Source: Verrucomicrobiota bacterium (GTDB lineage: Bacteria; Verrucomicrobiota; Verrucomicrobiia; Limisphaerales; UBA11358). Taken from it: 11,827 bases of DNA. The stretch lies in contig JAJPKI010000301.1 in NCBI GenBank assembly GCA_021323835.1, positions 1-11,827 of the forward strand, given 5' to 3'. The notes under the pieces were generated by a model. It did no database searches. It was given only the letters and a program-made list of their open reading frames with translations, and was not told where the DNA came from. The position numbers and the translations under genes were made by a program. Shown here in pieces: positions 1 through 7,136 of the stretch (position 1 is its first letter; each line of letters starts with the position of its first letter).

Positions 1-2
1 AA

Positions 3-1550
3 TTACTGCGCTGGAATTGTAGTGGGATCAAATGGCAATTTATTTTGAGAATGAATCAGATTGCCTGCTGAATCGACCAGCGTGCTCGTAACAAAGACAA
101 GTAAACGAGATTTGCCATCATTGGAATTATTAGGAGCAAGAACAATGGTTTGACCATCCCAGATGTTCACATTCGCAAGCAAGCTTTCGGGCGCGCTGAC
201 CATCACTGTCGTTTTTAGCGTGTAGCCGTCGTCCAATAAAGTTGAGACTAAATCCACAGTGGTATCGCCGCTGCTCATTTGTGTTTGTCTCCCGCTCAAC
301 GTCACAACTGACGGCCCACTCAACGTCGTTGCACCACTTGATTTTAATGATAATCCGCGCAGTAATAATGAAGTTTGGGCGGGGAACATGATTTCGACTA
401 TATTTTTTTCCTTTGTATCCACAACCGCGCCTGACTTCAAAATAGACTCGACATTGCTTTCGGGCACTTTAATGAAATAGGCCCTGCTATGAACTTGCGG
501 TGGTGCGTAAGCCAATTGTTGGACAATTTTTTCAATAGCGTTCAAATCGGAGGCGGTTGCTTTAACAAACAAAAGACTTTGGGCGTCATTGTAAGCAATT
601 GATTTCGGCGGACGAAAATCAATGCCTTTCGATACAAAATAATCACTCGCCATTTGCGACACCGGTTCAGCTGAAGAAGTTCCGGCTGCTTTTTGCAAAT
701 TTGCAATAAATGTCCTTGCGTCAACTTTGAAGGTGCGCATTTCAAGTTTTGGCTGCGGCCGACTTATCGCTTTAATCACAATGGTGCTAGTTGTCGCCGC
801 AAGAACAACCGCCACGCTGACAACAACTGCCGTCTTTGCTTTAGTCCATGCCATAATTTTCAATGCTCCTTTGATAAGGGTTAGGGTTGAAGCTGAAACC
901 GCCGCGCCCTTGGCCAGCGCAACGGCAGTTGTGGTCTTAATCAAAGCCGCAGGCGCAGCTTGAACCGAGTTGGCAGAAATAGTTTCGGCAATTTTTGCCG
1001 TCGCACCGGTCACTCCATGCTTCGCAAAAATGACGCGCAATTTTTCCAGCGCGCGTCCAATGCGTTTTTGCGCCGCATCTTCTTTCATGCGCAGGGCTTC
1101 GGCGATTTCCTTTGCCGATTTATTTTCAAAAAATTTCAGCACCAGCACAGCGCGGTCGGTTGCGCCCAATTTATTCAGCCCGTTGTCCAACAACGGCGCC
1201 AGTTGCGCCCAAATATTTTCTTCAGGTTCATTCAAAATGGATTGCATGTAAGCCTCCTGTTCGCGGATTTGGCGGCGGCGTTGCGCGCGCAGTGCGTTGA
1301 TGGCCGCAAAATGTGTCGCCCGATAAAGCCACGCAGAAAGAATCGTGTTCGGTCGTAGCTTCGCGGCTTTTTGCGCGAGGACGATGAACACGGCTTGCGT
1401 GATTTCCTCCGCCAAATGCGCGTCGCCCACCTGCCTTATCGCCGCTGAATGGACATGATGGATGTGCCGTTGCACCAGCGCGGCAAAAGTTATCTCTGAT
1501 TGACTGGCGGCGTATTCGCGCACCAACATCATGTCATCGGGCGTCATCAC
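3..1550 (-). CDS. ECF-family sigma factor fused to a membrane anchor and a secretin-like C-terminal domain
   Basis: A 515-residue protein with three visible parts. Residues about 22-90 form sigma region 2 (motif AEEITQAVFIVLAQKA at 47-62, then WLYRATHFAA). Residues about 123-178 form sigma region 4, with the helix-turn-helix around SAKEIAEAL and RIGRALEKLR. Residues 238-262 are a single hydrophobic segment. The C-terminal 250 residues look like secretin N-domain/beta-domain pieces: LLFVKATASDLNAIEKIVQQ (327-346), PPQVHSRAYFIKVP (350-363), SGPSVVTLSGRQTQM (411-425) and WDGQTIVL (464-471). With the sigma domains in the cytoplasm, the tail would lie in the periplasm. ECF domains with long membrane-anchored tails are known in Verrucomicrobiota and Planctomycetota. 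No separate anti-sigma gene is adjacent, so the tail may be the control element (inference). The start is uncertain: ATGs occur at codons 1, 2, 7 and 8, with AGGTG just upstream. The stop is TAA at 5-3. Confidence 0.88.
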   Translation of the reverse strand: MMTPDDMMLVREYAASQSEITFAALVQRHIHHVHSAAIRQVGDAHLAEEITQAVFIVLAQKAAKLRPNTILSAWLYRATHFAAINALRAQRRRQIREQEAYMQSILNEPEENIWAQLAPLLDNGLNKLGATDRAVLVLKFFENKSAKEIAEALRMKEDAAQKRIGRALEKLRVIFAKHGVTGATAKIAETISANSVQAAPAALIKTTTAVALAKGAAVSASTLTLIKGALKIMAWTKAKTAVVVSVAVVLAATTSTIVIKAISRPQPKLEMRTFKVDARTFIANLQKAAGTSSAEPVSQMASDYFVSKGIDFRPPKSIAYNDAQSLLFVKATASDLNAIEKIVQQLAYAPPQVHSRAYFIKVPESNVESILKSGAVVDTKEKNIVEIMFPAQTSLLLRGLSLKSSGATTLSGPSVVTLSGRQTQMSSGDTTVDLVSTLLDDGYTLKTTVMVSAPESLLANVNIWDGQTIVLAPNNSNDGKSRLLVFVTSTLVDSAGNLIHSQNKLPFDPTTIPAQ

Positions 1551-1584
1551 CTATTACACAGCCGCAAAACGGGAAAGCGGACAA

Positions 1585-1596
1585 TGAAAATTTTCA
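1585..1596. promoter_or_regulatory. 12-bp perfect palindrome in the divergent promoter region
   Basis: TGAAAATTTTCA is a perfect palindrome lying 35 bp upstream of the sigma-factor start and 73 bp upstream of the divergent SDR start, in a 119-bp intergenic region. It could be an operator serving either gene. AT-rich palindromes of this length also arise by chance, and I see no second copy in the window. Confidence 0.25.
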
Positions 1597-1669
1597 CTTA
1601 TCGTTGCGCTGGATTTGAGCGGAAAAATAGTTTTGCGGGTGAGACTTCGTAATTGTTACTTTCTCCGCG

Positions 1670-2482
1670 ATGAATTTCTCACTTGAAGGAAAAAATGCCG
1701 TCGTCACCGGCGGCGCGCAGGGACTTGGACAAGCGATTTGCGGCGCGCTGGCCAAAGCGGGTTGCAACGTCGCCATTGCCGACATGAAAGAAGAGGCGGC
1801 GCAGGCAACGGCTGCGGAAATTTCCAAAGCGACCGGACGCAAAGCGTTTGCGATGAAGACCGACGTGACGCAGGAAGCGGACGTTGAAAAATTGTTCGAC
1901 CGCATGGTGAAAGAATTTGGTCGCGTGGATATCGTCGTCGCCAACGCGGCGATTTTGATTGCCGAGCCGATTGCCGAGGCGAACGCGGAAAAATGGCGCG
2001 CGGTGATGAATGTGAATCTGTTCGGCAATTTTCTGACGATGAAGCACGCGTGTCGCGTGATGAAACCGCAGAAGCGCGGCGTCATCATCCAAATCAATTC
2101 CAAGTCCGGCAAAAAAGGCAGCGCGGCGAATTCGGCTTACGCGGCGACGAAATTCGGCGGCATCGGCCTCGTGCAAAGCGTCGCGCTGGAAATGGCGCCG
2201 CACGGCATCCGTTGCAACGCGATTTGCCCCGGTAATTTGCTCGACTCGCCGTTGTGGACGGATGCGAACAACGGTTTGTTCATGCAATATCTCAAGGCCG
2301 GAAAAGTTCCCGGCGCAAAAAATATCGAGGACGTGAAGCAATTTTACACGAATCAAGTGCCGATGAAACGCGGCTGCAGTTACGACGACATTTGCAGCAC
2401 GCTGATTTTTCTCGCGAGTGACGCAGCGAGTTATTTGACAGGAATTTCCATGAGTGTTACGGGTGGACAAGAAATGAATTAA
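1670..2482 (+). CDS. SDR oxidoreductase, sorbitol-6-phosphate 2-dehydrogenase (SrlD)-like
   Basis: A 270-residue classical short-chain dehydrogenase/reductase. Nucleotide-binding motif TGGAQGLG is at 13-20, the NAG-type motif reads NAA at 92-94, and the catalytic set is S144, Y157 and K161 (YAATK). D38 at the end of the second strand favours NAD over NADP. The stretch IIQINSKSGKKGS (139-151), the KFGG after the catalytic lysine, CPGNLLDSPLW (186-196), PMKRGCSYDD (231-240) and the ending VTGGQEM match what I recall of SrlD, which oxidises sorbitol 6-phosphate to fructose 6-phosphate. The protein is cytoplasmic. It is the first gene of a three-gene operon with a class II aldolase and another SDR, so a polyol-phosphate or related sugar-phosphate substrate is plausible but unproven. 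The ATG at 1670 opens on the usual SDR N-terminus and has no clear Shine-Dalgarno. Confidence 0.87.
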   Translation: MNFSLEGKNAVVTGGAQGLGQAICGALAKAGCNVAIADMKEEAAQATAAEISKATGRKAFAMKTDVTQEADVEKLFDRMVKEFGRVDIVVANAAILIAEPIAEANAEKWRAVMNVNLFGNFLTMKHACRVMKPQKRGVIIQINSKSGKKGSAANSAYAATKFGGIGLVQSVALEMAPHGIRCNAICPGNLLDSPLWTDANNGLFMQYLKAGKVPGAKNIEDVKQFYTNQVPMKRGCSYDDICSTLIFLASDAASYLTGISMSVTGGQEMN

Positions 2483-2486
2483 AATT

Positions 2487-3242
2487 ATGCGCCGCGCGAT
2501 TGTCCAGGATTTGCTCAAGCTCTCGCGCGAAATTGGAATTGAAGCGCGCGGTCTCGTGCTCGCCGGCGAAGGAAATACTTCCGCGAAACTTTCGGACAAA
2601 ACTTTTCTTGTCAAAGCCAGCGGCGCGGCTCTGGCGACGTTGAAAGAAAATGAAATTGTCGAATGTCGTCTCGCGCCGTTGCTTGAATTGCTCGACGAAA
2701 ATCATTTGACCGATTCGCAAATTGACGAAGCCTTGATGGCTTCGCGCGTAAATTCAAAAGCAAAAAAGCCGTCGCTTGAAGCGATGTTTCACGCCTATTT
2801 GCTTTCGTTGCCGGAAATCCATTTCGTTGCGCACGCACATGCGACGAGCGTGAACCAAATTCTTTGTTCCCCGCGCGCACGGGATTTTGCCATTCACCGC
2901 ATGATGTCCGACGAAGCCGGTTGTTGCGGCATCGCCTCGGTATTTGTGCCGCATGTCGAGCCGGGATTGAGGTTGGCGCAGGCAATTCGCCGCGAAACCA
3001 ATTCGTTCATCAAAAAATATCAAACAACGCCGCGCGTCATTCTTTTGCAAAATCACGGCATCATCACACTTGGCAAATGTTGGGAATCAGCGCTCGCCGT
3101 AATGCTCGTGTCAGAAAAATCTGCAAAAATTTTCGTCGGCGCGGCGGCACTCGGCGGGCCGGTGTTTTTGTCCGAAACGGAAGCAAATCATTTTGCGAAT
3201 CGCGCGGACGAGGAATATCGCCGCAAAATGATGAAGCTATGA
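2487..3242 (+). CDS. Class II aldolase/adducin-family protein
   Basis: A 251-residue member of the zinc-dependent class II aldolase/epimerase fold (FucA, RhaD, AraD). Visible landmarks are the phosphate-binding loop GEGNTSAKL (27-35) with KASG (43-46), a candidate catalytic acid E98 in PSLEAMFHAYL, the metal ligands H116 and H118 in HAHAT, and H190 in LLQNHG. In the family such proteins cleave ketose-1-phosphates to DHAP and an aldehyde, or epimerise ribulose 5-phosphate. The sequence alone does not fix which. The start is 4 nt after the stop of the SrlD-like gene, has no Shine-Dalgarno, and the hexamer AAAATT abuts the ATG, so translation is probably coupled. Its last codon overlaps the next gene. 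The length is close to the single-domain family norm. Confidence 0.88.
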   Translation: MRRAIVQDLLKLSREIGIEARGLVLAGEGNTSAKLSDKTFLVKASGAALATLKENEIVECRLAPLLELLDENHLTDSQIDEALMASRVNSKAKKPSLEAMFHAYLLSLPEIHFVAHAHATSVNQILCSPRARDFAIHRMMSDEAGCCGIASVFVPHVEPGLRLAQAIRRETNSFIKKYQTTPRVILLQNHGIITLGKCWESALAVMLVSEKSAKIFVGAAALGGPVFLSETEANHFANRADEEYRRKMMKL

Positions 3243-3934
3243 TTTCGCTGCGCGGCAAAACGGCGATTGTCACCGGCGCGAGCCGTGGAATCGGACTTGC
3301 GATTGCCAAAGCGCTTGCGCGCGAAGGCGTCAAACTTGCTTTGATTTCGCGGAGCAAACCGCCAGCGAGCGCCAAAGGTAAATTCATCGGATGTGATTTT
3401 GCCGATTCAGAAAAAATTCCCGATGCCATTGCCGCCGCGCTGAAACATTTGGGCAAATTGGATTTCGTCATTAACAACGCGGGAATTTTTCTCGAAAAAT
3501 CCGTGCCGGAAATTTCTTTAGCCGAATGGGACAAAGTTTTACGCGTCAATCTCACCGCGCCGTTTTTAATTTGTCGCGAAACATTTTCACATTTGGTCAA
3601 AAGCAAAGGCCGCATCGTCAACGTCATCAGCAGTTCGGCGATGCAAGGCTATTTGCATCAATCCGCTTACTCGACGAGCAAGCACGGATTTCTTGGATTT
3701 GCTCGTTCGCTCGCGTTGGAAGCTAAGCCAAAGGGCGTTCACATTTATAATCTTTGTCCCGGCGGTGTGGAAACGGATTTGATTAAAGGCTCGCATCTCG
3801 GCGCGCGGCTGAAAGGCCAGCCGATGATTCAATCCGCCGACATCGCGGAAATGGTCGTCTTTCTTTTGCGCCAGCCGGAAAACATTGACGTGCCCGAAAT
3901 TTTAATCAAACGATTTGACCCGAAGCTGAAATAA
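3239..3934 (+). CDS. SDR-family oxidoreductase
   Basis: A 231-residue classical SDR starting in an ATGA overlap with the class II aldolase stop codon. Motifs: TGASRGIG at 12-19, NNAG at 79-82, catalytic S131 in a triple serine, Y144 and K148 (YSTSK), and CPGGVETDL at 173-181. Arg and Ser residues after strand 2 (ISRSK, 36-40) would suit NADP(H), but this is a weak cue. The reading frame is open upstream to 2864, yet those extra 125 codons overlap the aldolase, are Arg-rich and unlike any SDR, so 3239 is the start. It is a compact FabG-like SDR; the likely role is reduction or oxidation of a sugar or aldolase product. Its TAA (3932-3934) directly abuts the stop codon of the convergent SDR gene. 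Confidence 0.87.
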   Translation: MISLRGKTAIVTGASRGIGLAIAKALAREGVKLALISRSKPPASAKGKFIGCDFADSEKIPDAIAAALKHLGKLDFVINNAGIFLEKSVPEISLAEWDKVLRVNLTAPFLICRETFSHLVKSKGRIVNVISSSAMQGYLHQSAYSTSKHGFLGFARSLALEAKPKGVHIYNLCPGGVETDLIKGSHLGARLKGQPMIQSADIAEMVVFLLRQPENIDVPEILIKRFDPKLK

Positions 3935-4927
3935 TTATCGCGGCGTCGCATCGGGCAAACCGCCGTCCACGGGAATGCACGCGCCGGTTGTTGGCGTTTG
4001 TCGCGTTGCAAAAAATAAAACTGCGTTGGCGACGTGCTCGGCGGTGACTTTCATCTTGAGCAAATTTCGATTGCGATAAAATTCTTCCAAACCTTTTTCG
4101 TCAAGGCCGCGCGCTTTCATCCGGCCGGGACCAACTTCCGCCCAAAGTCCGGATTTGTGCGAGCCGCCGGAAAACACGGCATCGGGTGCAACCATATTGA
4201 CGCGCACGCCGAGCGGCGCAAATTCAAGGCTCGCGATGCGTGCAAGTTGATGCGCCGCGGCTTTTGTCGCGCTGTAAGCGCCGAAGCCCGCGCCGGGCGC
4301 AAATACATTTTTTGTCGAAATCAAAATCACATCGCCGCCAATTTTTTGACGAGCAAAATGCCGTCCGGCTTCGGCTAAAACCAAAAGCGTTCCTTCGACA
4401 TTGACGCGTTCCAATTTTTGAAACGTCGCCAAATCCAATTCACTCAACGCGCCGGTCGTCGCGATGCCGGCGTTGAGCACGACGATGTCCACGCCGCCCC
4501 AGGTCGTGGAAATTTTTGCAAACGCGCTGGCAACAGATTTGGTGTCGGTGACATCCATCGGAATTCCGATGACGCGCTCGGAATCGAGTTTTTGAAACTC
4601 GACGACGAATTTTTCAAATTTTTCGCCGGGCAAATCCGTGATGGCAACATAACAGCCGCGTTCGAGCAATCCTTTGCAAATGCCGTAGCCAATTGCGCCC
4701 GCCGCGCCGGTGACGATGGCAACGCGGCCAACCAAGCGCGAATCAAAATTGGATTTCGATTTCGGCTTTACGATTTGAAATGCGTCACGCGAAATTTTTT
4801 TGCCGGAAATGAATTTCAAAATCGGCGGTTGAAATGGAAAATCGTCATTACCGGTTCGCGTAGCCAATTCGCCGCGCAAAGCCGTTGCGAAGCGAGCAAT
4901 TTCTTCAAGCTGCGGCGATTTAGCCAT
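3935..4927 (-). CDS. SDR similar to the dehydrogenase half of bifunctional rhamnulose-1-P aldolase/dehydrogenases
   Basis: A 330-residue SDR with a roughly 60-residue N-terminal extension before the Rossmann fold (TGAAGAIG at 73-80, NAGI at 152-155, Y218 and K222 in YSATK). The C-terminal part, including VRVNMVAPDAVFSGG (241-255), GLDEKGLEEFYRNRNLL (274-290), TTGACIPVDGG (313-323) and the final PR, resembles the C-terminal SDR domain of RhaE/YuxG-type bifunctional aldolase/dehydrogenases, which act on lactaldehyde. The N-terminal aldolase domain is absent. The residue 13 before the catalytic tyrosine, normally Ser, is Thr205, next to Ser204. I place the start at 4927 rather than 4999 because it overlaps the upstream aldolase gene by only 8 nt (ATGGCTAA), a coupling arrangement; the longer form begins with an Arg-rich shadow of the aldolase 3' end. 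It is transcribed with the LsrF-like gene. Confidence 0.86.
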   Translation of the reverse strand: MAKSPQLEEIARFATALRGELATRTGNDDFPFQPPILKFISGKKISRDAFQIVKPKSKSNFDSRLVGRVAIVTGAAGAIGYGICKGLLERGCYVAITDLPGEKFEKFVVEFQKLDSERVIGIPMDVTDTKSVASAFAKISTTWGGVDIVVLNAGIATTGALSELDLATFQKLERVNVEGTLLVLAEAGRHFARQKIGGDVILISTKNVFAPGAGFGAYSATKAAAHQLARIASLEFAPLGVRVNMVAPDAVFSGGSHKSGLWAEVGPGRMKARGLDEKGLEEFYRNRNLLKMKVTAEHVANAVLFFATRQTPTTGACIPVDGGLPDATPR

Positions 4928-5831
4928 TGCGTTTGGATTTCTTTGCGCCCTGATTTTTGAGCGATTCGTAAAACGCGAACGCTTCCTTCGGCTTCGCATT
5001 TTCGTGAACGACTTTCGCGACGGCTTGCATCATCGCCGCGGGCGCGGCGCTTTGGAAAATGTTACGTCCCATGTCCACGCCCGCCGCACCTTGTTGAATC
5101 GCGTTGTAAGCCATCGTAAGCGCGTCGAGTTCCGGCAATTTTTTCCCGCCAGCCATGACAACCGGCACCGGACACGAGGCAGTGACGGTTTCAAACCCTT
5201 CTTCGCAAAAATAAGTTTTCACAAATTGCGCGCCGAGTTCCGCGCAAATGCGGCAGGCGAGGCGAAGATATTGCGCGTCGCGCGTGAGCGTTTTGCCGAC
5301 GGCGGTGACGGCCATCGTCGGGATGCCCGCCCGCAAGCCCATGTCTACGAGCCGCGTCATGTTATGGACGGAGCGCGTTTCAAATTCACCACCGATGAAA
5401 ACTTGCAGCGTCACGGCCGCGACGTTCAGGCGAATTGCATCTTCAATGTCCACAACCAATTCTTCGTCGGACAATTCTTTCAAAATGCTCGGCCCGCCAC
5501 TGCAACGCAGAACAATCGGTTTTGTTAACGACGGCGGAACGGTTGTGCGCAAAATGCCGCGCGTGAGCATGAGCGCATCGGCCATCGGCATGAGCGGGAC
5601 GATGTTCAAATCAATTCGTTCGAGGCCGGTCGTCGGCCCTTGAAAATAGCCGTGGTCAATCGCGAGCATCAGTGTGCGTCCGCTCGCCGGATTGAAAATG
5701 CGCGCGAGGCGATTTTTCATTCCCCAATCGAGCGAACCGGCGCCTTTCAGAAAAAATCCCGGCGTGGCCATCGGGATGTGCTCGAAATAATTTTTTTCCT
5801 TCGCAGGTTTTGGCGTGTCGGCTTCTGGCAT
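4920..5831 (-). CDS. LsrF-like class I aldolase/thiolase family protein
   Basis: A 303-residue protein closely resembling E. coli LsrF (about 291 aa), the class I (Schiff-base) enzyme that processes 3-hydroxy-5-phosphonooxypentane-2,4-dione in autoinducer-2 breakdown. Shared landmarks: LKGAGSLDWGMKNRLARIFN (28-47), DHGYFQGPTTGLERID (59-74), TRGILR (90-95), PTMAVTAVGK (171-180), KTYFCEEGFE (205-214, K205 being the expected Schiff-base lysine), AGGKKLPE (227-234) and GVDMGRNIFQS (251-261). No other lsr gene is in the window. The neighbours are an SDR and, convergently, a polyol-phosphate SDR and a class II aldolase, so a sugar-phosphate aldolase role is at least as likely as AI-2 turnover. A GGAG lies 6 nt before the ATG. 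A phased inverted repeat upstream may be an operator. Confidence 0.9.
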   Translation of the reverse strand: MPEADTPKPAKEKNYFEHIPMATPGFFLKGAGSLDWGMKNRLARIFNPASGRTLMLAIDHGYFQGPTTGLERIDLNIVPLMPMADALMLTRGILRTTVPPSLTKPIVLRCSGGPSILKELSDEELVVDIEDAIRLNVAAVTLQVFIGGEFETRSVHNMTRLVDMGLRAGIPTMAVTAVGKTLTRDAQYLRLACRICAELGAQFVKTYFCEEGFETVTASCPVPVVMAGGKKLPELDALTMAYNAIQQGAAGVDMGRNIFQSAAPAAMMQAVAKVVHENAKPKEAFAFYESLKNQGAKKSKRNG

Positions 5832-5837
5832 AATTCG

Positions 5838-5841
5838 CTCC
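5838..5841 (-). promoter_or_regulatory. Shine-Dalgarno for the LsrF-like gene
   Basis: GGAG on the minus strand lies 6 nt before the ATG at 5831 and supports that start. Clear Shine-Dalgarno sequences are rare in this window. Confidence 0.6.
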
Positions 5842-5874
5842 GGTTAAAGTGCTCAACAGTCTTACTCCACAAAA

Positions 5875-5902
5875 CCATTTAATCAAGCCGATGATTTAAT
5901 GG
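5875..5902. promoter_or_regulatory. Inverted repeat, candidate DeoR-type operator
   Basis: Arms CCATTTAATCA (5875-5885) and TGATTTAATGG (5892-5902) are inverted with 10 of 11 positions matching, around a 6-bp spacer. The repeat sits 44 bp upstream of the LsrF-like start in the 180-bp divergent region shared with the beta-propeller gene. ATTTAATCAA at 5877-5886 is the exact reverse complement of TTGATTAAAT at 7895-7904 in front of the DeoR gene. This suggests one regulator acts at both promoters (inference). Confidence 0.45.
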
Positions 5903-6001
5903 AAATCTGCGTGCACAATTTTCATCGTCGCCGCCCAATAAAATGAGATGAATTTGTTTGTCGGCGCAATAGCGTTGGCTAATTTCAAGCGAATCCCAAA
6001 C

Positions 6002-6005
6002 GGAG
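6002..6005 (+). promoter_or_regulatory. Shine-Dalgarno for the beta-propeller gene
   Basis: GGAG followed by AAAATT (6 nt) and then the ATG at 6012. It fixes the start at the beginning of a good signal peptide. Confidence 0.6.
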
Positions 6006-6011
6006 AAAATT

Positions 6012-7133
6012 ATGCGCTACAAAATTTTAATTCCGGTTTTCGTCCTCGCCATTAATGTCTCGCTGCGCGCGGATTCTCCCGCGCCGATGCAATCCAAGCC
6101 ATCGTCCGCAACGCCGTGCATGGACGTGCTTTATAAATTTACGGCCACAAATGTTCCCGCGCTCGCGCCGGAAGAAGCTGAAGTCAAACCACGCAAAGCG
6201 ATGACCAATGAGCCGCCGAAAGATTTACCCGGCAAAGGTCTTGCGCAACATCCGATGCTTTTTTGCGGTGAGGGCTACAATAAAATGTTCCTCATCAACA
6301 ACGGCAAAGTGATTTGGACTTACCAAACCGGCGGCGGCAACGAATATGACGACGTCTGGATGCTCTCGAACGGCAACATCCTTTTCACCCGCATGCAATA
6401 TCTCGCCATCATCACGCCGGACAAAAAAGTTATTTGGCGATACGATGCCAAAAATTCCACCAACGTCTCCGAGCACACGGAAATTCACGGCTGCCAACCC
6501 ATCGGCCTCGACAAAGTTCTTTTTGTGGAGAATGGCATCCCGCCGAAGCTCAAGGTGGCGAACATCAAGACCGGCAAAATTGAAGTCGAGCACGACTTGG
6601 ACTACATCCAGCCCGTTGACCCCAAGACCATTCATCCGCAATTCCGTCGCATCCGCATGATGGCCAATGGCGATTATCTCGTGCCTTACCTCAACATGCA
6701 CAAAGTCGTTGAATACGATAAAAATTTCAAAGAAGTCTGGACGTTCACGACGAACGACGTGCCGGCGGATATTAAATTGTCGCCGTGGGCAGCCATTCCG
6801 TTAAAAAACGGCAACATCCTCATCACCAGCGAAAGCGGCAACGTGCAACTCGAAGTCAATCACGACAAAAAAATTGTCTGGATGTTGAAGAACGAAGATT
6901 TGCCGGAGCAATATCAATTGAAACCCGCGCCGCAAAGCGTCACGCGGCTCGCGAACGGCAACACGATTCTTTTCTCGCGCGGTGGCGACGGCAAACCGCA
7001 AATCGTCGAAGTGACGCCGGACAAAAAAGTGGTCTGGGTGCTGGAAGATTACACCGACCTCGGCCCCGCGACTGCCGCGCAAATTCTGGACGACCCCGGC
7101 ATTCCGGAAATTCCCGGACAGTCGGAACATTGA
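6012..7133 (+). CDS. Exported PQQ-like beta-propeller repeat protein
   Basis: A 373-residue protein with a signal peptide: basic RYK, hydrophobic ILIPVFVLAINVSL and probable cleavage after A20 (SLRA|DS). The mature part carries degenerate propeller-blade units that alternate an 'NGN' turn with a 'KKVxW' strand: NNGKVIWTY (96-104), LSNGNILFT (118-126), PDKKVIWRYD (136-145), MANGDYLVPY (217-226), FKEVWTF (239-245), LKNGNILITS (264-273), DKKIVWMLKN (285-294), LANGNTILFSRG (313-324) and PDKKVVWVLED (336-346). Such repeats bind PQQ in quinoproteins, but many relatives are non-catalytic binding or scaffold proteins, and no quinoprotein signature is evident. The likely location is the periplasm or cell surface. 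It is divergent from the LsrF-like operon and may share its regulation. The convergent small gene ends 3 bp after its stop. Confidence 0.82.
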   Translation: MRYKILIPVFVLAINVSLRADSPAPMQSKPSSATPCMDVLYKFTATNVPALAPEEAEVKPRKAMTNEPPKDLPGKGLAQHPMLFCGEGYNKMFLINNGKVIWTYQTGGGNEYDDVWMLSNGNILFTRMQYLAIITPDKKVIWRYDAKNSTNVSEHTEIHGCQPIGLDKVLFVENGIPPKLKVANIKTGKIEVEHDLDYIQPVDPKTIHPQFRRIRMMANGDYLVPYLNMHKVVEYDKNFKEVWTFTTNDVPADIKLSPWAAIPLKNGNILITSESGNVQLEVNHDKKIVWMLKNEDLPEQYQLKPAPQSVTRLANGNTILFSRGGDGKPQIVEVTPDKKVVWVLEDYTDLGPATAAQILDDPGIPEIPGQSEH

Positions 7134-7136
7134 AAA

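Noticed and set aside
960..1358. Plus-strand open frames opposite the sigma-factor gene.
   Set aside because: No recognisable motifs; the minus strand encodes conserved sigma regions 2 and 4.
1679..2614. A 311-codon open frame on the minus strand opposite the SrlD-like gene.
   Set aside because: Arg/His-rich composition without motifs, antisense to a strongly conserved SDR and spanning an operon junction.
2864..3238. An upstream extension of the second SDR (125 extra codons).
   Set aside because: It overlaps the class II aldolase, has a shadow-like composition, and the ATG at 3239 opens on a perfect SDR N-terminus in an ATGA overlap.
4928..4999. A longer start for the RhaE-like SDR at 4999.
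   Set aside because: The extra 24 residues are Arg-rich and copy the aldolase 3' end in another frame; 4927 gives an 8-nt overlap.
4418..5528. Plus-strand open frames opposite the SDR and LsrF-like genes.
   Set aside because: Arg/Phe/His-rich shadows of conserved genes with no domain signatures.
4920..5831. Naming the gene lsrF and assigning autoinducer-2 degradation.
   Set aside because: The family match is strong, but no other lsr component is nearby and the neighbours point to sugar metabolism.
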